Shown: positions 57,538 to 64,000 of the stretch, piece by piece | Layout of the letters: each line of letters begins with the position of its first letter | How positions within the stretch are numbered: the first letter of the stretch is position 1 | From: Stomorhina lunata | Taxonomy: Eukaryota; Arthropoda; Insecta; Diptera; Rhiniidae | Length of the DNA stretch: 64,000 bases | Direction: 5' to 3' | Assembly: GCA_933228675.1 (NCBI GenBank) | Contig: OW121740.1 | Span: forward strand, 133,036,940-133,100,939 | Position numbers and translations under genes: made by a program | Notes under the pieces: model-generated | Told to the model about the DNA's origin: nothing | Database searches by the model: none | Seen by the model: the letters and a program-made list of their open reading frames with translations, nothing else

Positions 57538-57581
57538 TGAGGTCTTATGTTTCACCGGAAATTAAAGGACTAAATATAAAG
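57538..57581 (+). mobile_element. Tail-only LINE insertion 3 (44 bp), diverged family
   Basis: TGAGGTCTTATGTTTCACCG aligns with the LINE-A tail with only transitions in the first 30 positions. It is bounded by the 11-bp direct repeat TAGACCACCTC (57527-57537 and 57582-57592). Confidence 0.78.
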
Positions 57582-58531
57582 TAGACCACCTCAGAAGAAA
57601 AAAAAGCATTTGGATCGCACTTGGATCGTATACAGATTTATTACCACTTTTTTGTTTCAAGACACTGTGCGCCGTTTTTGAACTTTTAAAGCTTTTTGAC
57701 ACGAATTATACATTTTTGAGTTATGACGACCCACAGTGGTATTTCTTAATACATCGAAGTGCAAAAAATAGATAACGATGAAATTTTGCATACTTATTCA
57801 GTTTTATATAGATAAAAAATCAACAAATTTTCGACTCCTAGGCGTACCTGCTTTAGACCCCATTTTTACACCTATTTTTCTTCTCAATGTACAAGTCGCA
57901 ATTTTAAATAGAATTTGGTGAAATTTATCATATGTCTATTAATTAATTCGGAAAAGGCGTCTACTAATTATGGTTGAAATTCGTCGACACTTTGGGGTAC
58001 CTACGTTGGACCCCCATTTTTTCACCAATTTTTCCTTACAATGTATAATGTAGCATTATTAAACCACACCTTGGGGATCTGTCTTGGACCCCCAATTTTC
58101 ACCTATTTTTCTGTTTGATGTACAATCGACAATTTTAATAATCGACAATTTGATAAGCCTGAATTTTCAAAAGGATTTGAAAAAATTTTGCCGGACGTCT
58201 ATAAGTTTATCTAACAAAGACCTCAACTAATTTTTATTAAAATGCGTCCACTCCATAGGGTACCTGCTTTGGAGCCCCATTTTTCACTTATTTTTCTTCT
58301 CAATACAAGCCGCAATTCTCAACAGAATTTGATGAAATTCGGCACATATCTATTGGTTACTCTTAAAAGAGCTCATCTAATTTTGGTTGAAGTCTGAAGA
58401 CTTCTATGGAATTTACACTTAAATTCAATTTGATTAAAAAGTTACGCCTAAATGACTGCAACACTTTTTGCTTAAATTATGCGTAACAATTAACGTAGAG
58501 CTTTTTTGATTTTCAGATATCTTTTAAACTA

Positions 58532-60658
58532 CAGTCAAATCCCGATAATTCGTAATCGCAAGGGACCGGCCACTTTTTACGAATTAGAGGGGTTTTCGAT
58601 TTAGCGGGGTGAAAATAAAATAAATACGAATTAACGGGGTTTTTCAATTTATTTAATAAAACGATAAAAAGAAACATAAAAAACCATTCTTAAAAACAAA
58701 ACAATAGCAAATTCATTTACTAAAATAATAAAATGCAATTTAATAGCAAAAGAGAGAAGACAAATAAAAAAAACTGCCAAATTCATTTACTTAACTAAAA
58801 ATACATTAACTTAAAATTACATTATCTTAAACTAATTTTTGAAGTAATGCGTGATTTGCATTTGTTTCATACTTTTCTCACGGATGTCGTCCAATGTATT
58901 TTCTATTTTTATTAACGAATTAAAAATCTCTTCGCCAACAATATGATTGGAGAAATAAAATCTTAATTTGTTAGTTACCAATTTTGCCTCTTTATTAGTC
59001 ATTAACGGAACTTCGTTGTTGCCATCATCGTCGTCGTCGTCGTCATCACTTTCTATATTGTTACCTGTAACTTCATCTAGTATTTCATCATCTCCCAAGG
59101 TGCCTGCAACAGCTAAGTCGTTATCAACATTTATGTATTCTTCAATTGAAACAGCATTTTCAGAGTTAAAGGGTATGTGATTCCAGTCGCGCTCTATATT
59201 TAATTGTTGGTCTGCAGCTAAATCGCAGTTAACATCCATGTTAAAACCACAAGCACGAAAGCAGTTTTGAATACACGATTTGCTGATATTTTGCCAAGCT
59301 TTATGAGCAGTATGCATTGCTGTAACTTTGTATTCTTTCTTATCATCTATGCAATTCAACATGTTTACAACAATTTCTTTGCGGTATAAGCTTTTAAAAT
59401 TTTGTATTATGCCTTGATCTAAAGGCTGCAGCACTGATGTAGTGTTGGGTGGTAAAAATTCTATTTTTATATTGCTAAAGTTATGATCTCCATTGTGGGC
59501 AGTACAATTGTCAATAAACAATAGAATCTTTCGATTTTGGCTCTTCATGTTGTTGTTCAATATTTGAAGCCACTCATTAAATAAATCAGTTGTCATCCAA
59601 GCTTTCTTGTTGTGTCGGTAATCCATTGGAAAACTATGTATGTTCTTAAAACACCTCGGTTTTGCTGACTTTGCTATAAGTAGGGGTTTAAGCTTTTCTG
59701 TGCCATCCATGTTTACAGCAAATAATAACGTCACTCTTTCTTTACTATGCTTTCCCCCATGACATTTTTCATTTTTATAACAAAGTGTTCGATCTGGCAA
59801 GCATTTAAAAAATAAGCCAGTTTCATCTGCGTTGAAGATATCTTTTGCCTCATACTCTTTTGTCAAATGATTAAGTTTTGCTTTCCATTCTGAACACACA
59901 TTTTCATTAACGGCCGCACTTTCACCGCAGATTTTTTTAAATGTTACGTTATGCCGTTTTTTAAAGCGATCGAGCCAGCCACTGCTTGCTTTAAAATCAT
60001 TTAGATTTAATTTGTTTGCAAAAGACAACGCTTTTTCCGATAGTAATGGGCCACTAATTGGAATGTTAGACTGCCGGCACTGCGTAAACCACAAAACCAA
60101 ACACTTTTCTAGTTCTGGATACTCAGCCTGTTTTTCGCGCTTTAGCTTACTGCCTGAAGGCTTTTGCATAAAAAATTCCCTTTTTTGAATGATGGAAGTA
60201 AGAGTTGACGGAGCAATTTCAAATCGTTTAGCAACGTCTATTTTCTTCTCCCCATTGTCAATAGCTGAAAGAATTTGTTGCTTTTGTAACACCGACAGAG
60301 TTTTGTGCGTGCGCTTTGACATGTTTCTTTCATATTCATTCAAAAAAACTGACCTTAAGAAAATAAACACACACAAGCAAAAGCAAAAACTCACACAAAA
60401 AAATTAGCGGTAAACACAGAATCATTTTTTCCATGTTTTTGCTGTTTTTATTACGAATTATAAGTGGTATTTAGCAAAAAATTACGATTTATAAGAGGTA
60501 AAGAAGATTTTGGTTTAAAAAAAAAATACGAATTAACGAGGGGACCAAAATATATGGAATTTTTACGAATTAACGAGATTTTTTCAAGGGACCGGCAGTT
60601 TGTTACGAATTATCGAGAATTACGAATTATCGGGGTACGAATTATCGGGATTTGACTG
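58532..60658 (-). mobile_element. Tigger/pogo-type transposon, complete
   Basis: 2127 bp with TA on both sides (58530-58531 and 60659-60660). Both ends read CAGTCAAATCCCGATAATTC. Subterminal copies of AATTCGTA or its complement are repeated several times within about 130 bp of each end, likely transposase-binding sites. The related sequence at 42.95 kb shows the empty TA site. The transposase gene is open. Confidence 0.93.
58832..60322 (-). CDS. Tigger-like transposase, open full length
   Basis: Cut-and-paste transposase of the pogo/Tigger branch of Tc1/mariner. 496 aa from ATG 60322 (MSKRTHKTLSVLQKQQIL); the frame extends 24 codons upstream but without supporting homology. The N-terminal CENP-B/Psq-type helix-turn-helix spans about residues 5-56 and a second CENP-B helix-turn-helix about 64-130 (FKASSGWLDRFKKRH). 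The DDE/D catalytic acids are D166 (NADETG), D271 (FIDNCTAHN) and D302 (QPLDQGI), with 30 residues between the last two, as in pogo. The acidic run DDDDDDDD precedes the C-terminus. No stops or frameshifts, so the element could be active or was until recently. Confidence 0.93.
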   Translation of the reverse strand: MSKRTHKTLSVLQKQQILSAIDNGEKKIDVAKRFEIAPSTLTSIIQKREFFMQKPSGSKLKREKQAEYPELEKCLVLWFTQCRQSNIPISGPLLSEKALSFANKLNLNDFKASSGWLDRFKKRHNVTFKKICGESAAVNENVCSEWKAKLNHLTKEYEAKDIFNADETGLFFKCLPDRTLCYKNEKCHGGKHSKERVTLLFAVNMDGTEKLKPLLIAKSAKPRCFKNIHSFPMDYRHNKKAWMTTDLFNEWLQILNNNMKSQNRKILLFIDNCTAHNGDHNFSNIKIEFLPPNTTSVLQPLDQGIIQNFKSLYRKEIVVNMLNCIDDKKEYKVTAMHTAHKAWQNISKSCIQNCFRACGFNMDVNCDLAADQQLNIERDWNHIPFNSENAVSIEEYINVDNDLAVAGTLGDDEILDEVTGNNIESDDDDDDDDGNNEVPLMTNKEAKLVTNKLRFYFSNHIVGEEIFNSLIKIENTLDDIREKSMKQMQITHYFKN

Positions 60659-60946
60659 TATATACGAGATTAAGTTATTTTCTTCTGCAGACTAAAACTA
60701 GGGTTCTGTATCTTAATTAAATCTACATCAAGATTAAGGCTGTGAAACTATATTCGATGCATGAGCTTCTGAGTTTGATGAAAAATTTCATCACTTTTCG
60801 GTAACTTTTGTAACTTTTTTGTAACTTTTTCTTGAAAAAAATTATTTATGTTTAATATTTAGATTCTTCTTTATAGAACTGTATTATTAGATTTTTTAAA
60901 AGCTGTTGTCAAAAAATGGCCTTTTTGCAGCAGAAATACCATAGTG

Positions 60947-61376
60947 CGGCGCACTGTCTCTGAACACTTTAAGCCACTTTGAACGAACCATATATTTTTT
61001 AGTTATGATGATCTAACGCTAACAAGCATTATATACTAGAAATTAAATTTATAAAACTAAGACAGAGTCCTAAACATAAACTTTTAATTTAAGTTATACA
61101 TATGTATTTCCAAAAATACATAATTTATGTGTATGTGTTTTATTTTAATTTAAATTTATGCTATGTACTCTTAAGTATGTATGTGTAAATAGTTTGTTTA
61201 ACATTTTCCAAAACTTATTGTCAATATTGTTTTACATAATTATTATTGTTGTTCTAAGAAATTTAATTGCTGGACTTTGCCTTCTTAAATTTTCTTAAAT
61301 TTCTAAACTATTTCTGTTTAATATAACTGAATGATATGACAAGGTATTCAAAAACTTTTGATATTTAATTTCAATA
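60947..61376. other. No feature recognised
   Basis: AT-rich sequence between repeat E and a transposase relic. Confidence 0.35.
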
Positions 61377-61686
61377 TTGCATAGGCTTATCCATCGCCTG
61401 ATCTTGGTGGCCAGTAGATATCGCTATGACGAGAAATTACGCGGCCAAAAAATGTCTCTTGCAATAAAGCCATTTTCACTCGAGTTGTGTGGCATGTGGC
61501 ACTGTCTTGTTGAAACCACATATTATCCAAGTCGTATTCTTCAATATTGTGCAGTAAGACAATCCTAATTCCTGAGAACGAGGAGGAATCGACACGTTCG
61601 GGTCTTCGGTTGATACACAGGTCTTACAATATTTTTAACAGCCCTTCAAATTTCTTCACAAATTTGCCAATTGCTTGAGTAGTTCC
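61377..61686 (-). pseudogene. Mariner-type transposase relic, 3' part
   Basis: Minus-strand frames read TTQAIGKFVKKFEG, EDPNVSIPPRSQELGLSY and, after a large internal deletion, MWFQQDSATCHTTRVKMALL and GRVISRHSDIYWPPRSGDG. These are conserved segments of an IS630/Tc1/mariner transposase, including the second catalytic aspartate in QQDSATCH. The central catalytic region and the C-terminus are missing. Dead. Confidence 0.85.
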
Positions 61687-63017
61687 TATAAAAATAAGTA
61701 GTTTTTGAAAAATTTTCTAAAATATATGAAATTTTTGAAAAATTTCCTATAAAAATAAGAAATTTCCTATAAAAATAAGAAATTTTTTAAAAATTTTCTA
61801 TAAAAATAAGAAATTTTTGAAAATTTTTTTATAAAAATAAGAAACTTTTGAAAAATTTCCTATAAAATAAGAAATTTTTGAAAAATTTTGAAGAAATTAT
61901 TTGAAAAATTTCCTATAAAAATAAGAAATTTTTGAAAAATTTCCTATAAAAATAGGAATTTTTTGAAAAATTTCCTATTAAAATAAGACATTTTTGAAAA
62001 ATTTCCTATAAAATAAGAAATTTTTGAAAACTTTCCTATAAAAATAAGAAATTTTTGAAAAATTTCCTATAAAAATAAGAAATTTTTGAAAAATTTCCTA
62101 TAAAAATAAGAAATTTTTGAAAAATTTCCTATAAAAATAAGAAATTTTTGAAAACTTTCCTGTAAAAATAAGAAATTTTTGAAAAATTTCCTGTAAAAAT
62201 AAGAATTTTTTTAAAAATTTTCTACAAAAATAAGAAATTTTTGAAAAATTTCCTATAAAAATAAGAAATTTTTGAAAAATTTCCAATAAAAATAAGAAAT
62301 TTTTAAAAATTTTCTTTAAAAATAAGAAATTTTTGAAAAATTTCCTATAAAAATAAGAATTTTTTGAAAAATTTCCTATAAAAATAAGAAATTTTTGAAA
62401 AATTTCCCATAAAAATAAGAAACTTTTGAATAATTTCCTATAAAAATAAGAAATTTTTGAAAAATTTCCTATAAAAATAAAAAATTTATGAAAAATTTCC
62501 TATAAAAATAAGAAATTTTTGAAAATTTTTCTTTAAAAATAAGAAATTTTTGAAAAATTTCTTATAAAAATAAGAATTTTTTGAAAAATTTCCTATAAAA
62601 ATAAGAAATTTTTGAAAAATTTTTTATAAAAATAAGAAATTTTTGAAAAATTTCCTATAAAAAAGAGAAATTTTTGAAAAATTTCCTATAAAAATAAGAA
62701 ATTTTTGAAAAATATCCTATAAAAATAAGAAATTTTTTAAAAAATTCCTATAAAAATAAGAAATTTTTGAAAAATTTCCTATGAAAAATATAAATTTTTG
62801 AAAAATTTCCTATAAAAAATATAAATTTTTGAAAAATTTCCTATAAAAATAAGAAATTTTTGAAAAATTTTCTATAAAAATAAGAAATTTTTGCAAAATT
62901 TCCTATAAAAATAAAAAAATTTGAAAATTTTCCTATAAAAATAAGAAATTTTTGAAAAATTTCCTATAAAAATTAGAAATTTTTGAAAATTTTCTTATAA
63001 AAATAAGAAATTTTTGA
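61687..63017. repeat. 31-bp tandem array 3, inside the mariner-type gene
   Basis: About 43 copies of a 31-bp unit made of GAAATTTTTGAAAAATTTC (a 19-bp palindrome) plus a CTATAAAAATAA linker. It starts exactly after the codons for GDYGLHNR and ends exactly before TTQAIG of the interrupted transposase. The core differs from arrays 1 and 2. Confidence 0.93.
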
Positions 63018-63134
63018 CGATTATGTAAACCATAATCTCCTCTCAAAACACGATACGTGGCTGTTTGCAGAATCACCATTTAGGTAGTATGTTTTGATAA
63101 TTTGTATGCGTTGTGTGGTACTTAAGCGATCCAT
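63018..63134 (-). pseudogene. Mariner-type transposase relic, 5' part
   Basis: ATG at 63134 opens MDRLSTTQRIQIIKTYYLNG. A one-base frameshift leads to ATYRVLRGDYGLHNR at the edge of array 3. It continues, across the array, into 61686-61377. Together they form one broken gene. Confidence 0.82.
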
Positions 63135-63800
63135 TTTTGTCAATGTTAGACTTTCAACTGAAAAGAAAAAAAATTGGTTTAACAACTTAGTTTGACAGAA
63201 GTCAAATTCCTTTGAAGAAACGAAATGGATAACCCGATATGATTGCTATAACCATTGTATTGCCTTGGAAGGCTCTGGATCTTCGCCTAAAATGTCCAAA
63301 GACATAACCAACATTATTATAATTTTACAGGGGAAGCAAAAAACCTTTTAAAATGAAAACGATTAAATTAAAAGTCAAAATCCTTCATGATTAATACTGT
63401 TTGGTCTATTTGAAATAATTTGAATTACTTTTTTAGTGTTTAATGACAACATTTTTTATATTACGTCTTATTCCATTTCATTTATAAAATCATTGATTTT
63501 GAACATATAAGCCAAACGTTTTTAGGAACCTTAATTTTAGTCTTTGTACCAGATTCTATCAAAAAACGACTTTACATCTTTGGACACTTCAGTTGACGAT
63601 ATTAAATAATAAAATCAAATTTAATCAAAAATATTTTATTATATATCAGTCAACGAACTTTTTGATGTGCTTTGTGTGAAAAATGCTGTAGGCGTATGAT
63701 TGTTAAAATATTACGTATACGCATACTATTAACACCAACTATTGAAATTGTATTAAAAAATTATACTAACAAAATTTGAATATTAAACTAACAAAATTAC
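63135..63800. other. No gene; possible 3' UTR of a minus-strand gene
   Basis: If the exon at 63801-63891 is real, its 3' UTR would run left to an AATAAA on the minus strand near 63639-63634. Nothing else recognised. Confidence 0.3.
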
Positions 63801-63891
63801 TTAAGTTTCTAAATAATTAGCTTTTAAATTATTGATATTTATTCTAGCTATGACCCGATAGGCTTCGCTGTCCTTTATGTATTCTGATAAA
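63801..63891 (-). CDS. Candidate terminal exon of a gene extending past the right edge
   Basis: On the minus strand, a pyrimidine-rich acceptor (TTCTTTTCAG) is followed by a 29-codon frame beginning LSEYIKDSEAYRVIARIN and ending at TAA 63803-63801. GC content and codon use stand out from the flanks, and a poly(A) signal lies about 160 nt downstream. No family recognised. Short enough to be chance. Confidence 0.35.
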
Positions 63892-64000
63892 CTGAAAAGA
63901 ATTAAGAAACTAATTTAATTTTTTTTTTAAAAATTGAAATTTTTTCATTTAACTTCCTAAACACAATAGTTTTTAAACATGTACGAAATAAAAATTTACG

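Larger units (their letters stand above)
57732..60946 (+). repeat. Repeat E, copy 2, interrupted by a Tigger transposon
   Basis: The left end CACAGTGGTATTTCTTAA and the right end GCAGAAATACCATAGTG form an imperfect inverted pair. Excluding the Tigger, it is about 1.09 kb. Diverged direct repeats of about 65 bp (GAACTTTTAAAGC...GAGTTATGACGA; GAACACTTTAAGCC...AGTTATGATGA) flank it. No open frame. Class unknown. Confidence 0.6.

Noticed and set aside
62098..62286. FLIFIGNFSKISY-type repeat peptide
   Set aside because: Frame through the 31-bp array 3; three units give a 31-residue repeat by arithmetic.

Overview
This is an AT-rich nuclear window from a dipteran insect, most likely a calyptrate fly (blowfly, house-fly or flesh-fly relative). 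The evidence is short GT-AG introns, an insect core promoter (TATA box plus TCAGT initiator), a Drosophila DREF site, proteins that read as fly orthologues, and abundant LINE, hAT, Tc1/mariner and MITE debris with large AT-rich tandem arrays. It is not bacterial, and I see no CRISPR array, operon, rRNA or tRNA.

Region 1 (1-24.8 kb) is a compact block of five housekeeping genes: mitochondrial peroxiredoxin Prx3 (+), branch-point-binding splicing factor SF1 (-), the ribosome-biogenesis factor NOP14 (+), pyrroline-5-carboxylate reductase (-) and a tail-anchored UBE2J2-type ubiquitin-conjugating enzyme (+). From memory, the Drosophila orthologues have neighbouring CG numbers (CG5823-CG5840), so this looks like conserved microsynteny. 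Prx3/SF1 and NOP14/P5CR are convergent pairs and SF1/NOP14 are divergent. Exon models were assembled by splice site and phase, and every total is a multiple of three (236, 804, 858, 272 and 281 aa). The genes have unrelated jobs and do not form a pathway.

Region 2 (25.6-35.9 kb) holds a direct tandem duplication of an intronless gene on the minus strand that I do not recognise. The right copy is intact (831 aa). The left copy carries two nonsense codons and has lost its 3' end. Both keep a matched TATA/initiator promoter. LINEs and MITEs fill the gap between them.

Region 3 (36-64 kb) is gene-poor and repeat-rich. It has LINE fragments of at least three families, a hAT relic with an 8-bp target duplication nested in another repeat, two arrays of a 12-bp repeat, and a Tigger/pogo transposon with an open 496-aa transposase. 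It also has three arrays with roughly 31-bp dyad-symmetric units. Two of these arrays are the same family in opposite orientation about 6 kb apart; the third sits inside a broken mariner-type transposase gene. The right edge may hold the last exon of a minus-strand gene that continues outside the window.

The strongest unusual signals are a set of about 44-bp insertions made only of the 3' tail of an RTE-like LINE, each with its own target-site duplication and a shared 5' breakpoint, with a covarying hairpin in that tail; an 874-bp element whose ends look like a Transib element (RSS-like CACAGTG start, 5-bp duplication); and a recent copy of P5CR exon 3 inserted between duplicated flanks.
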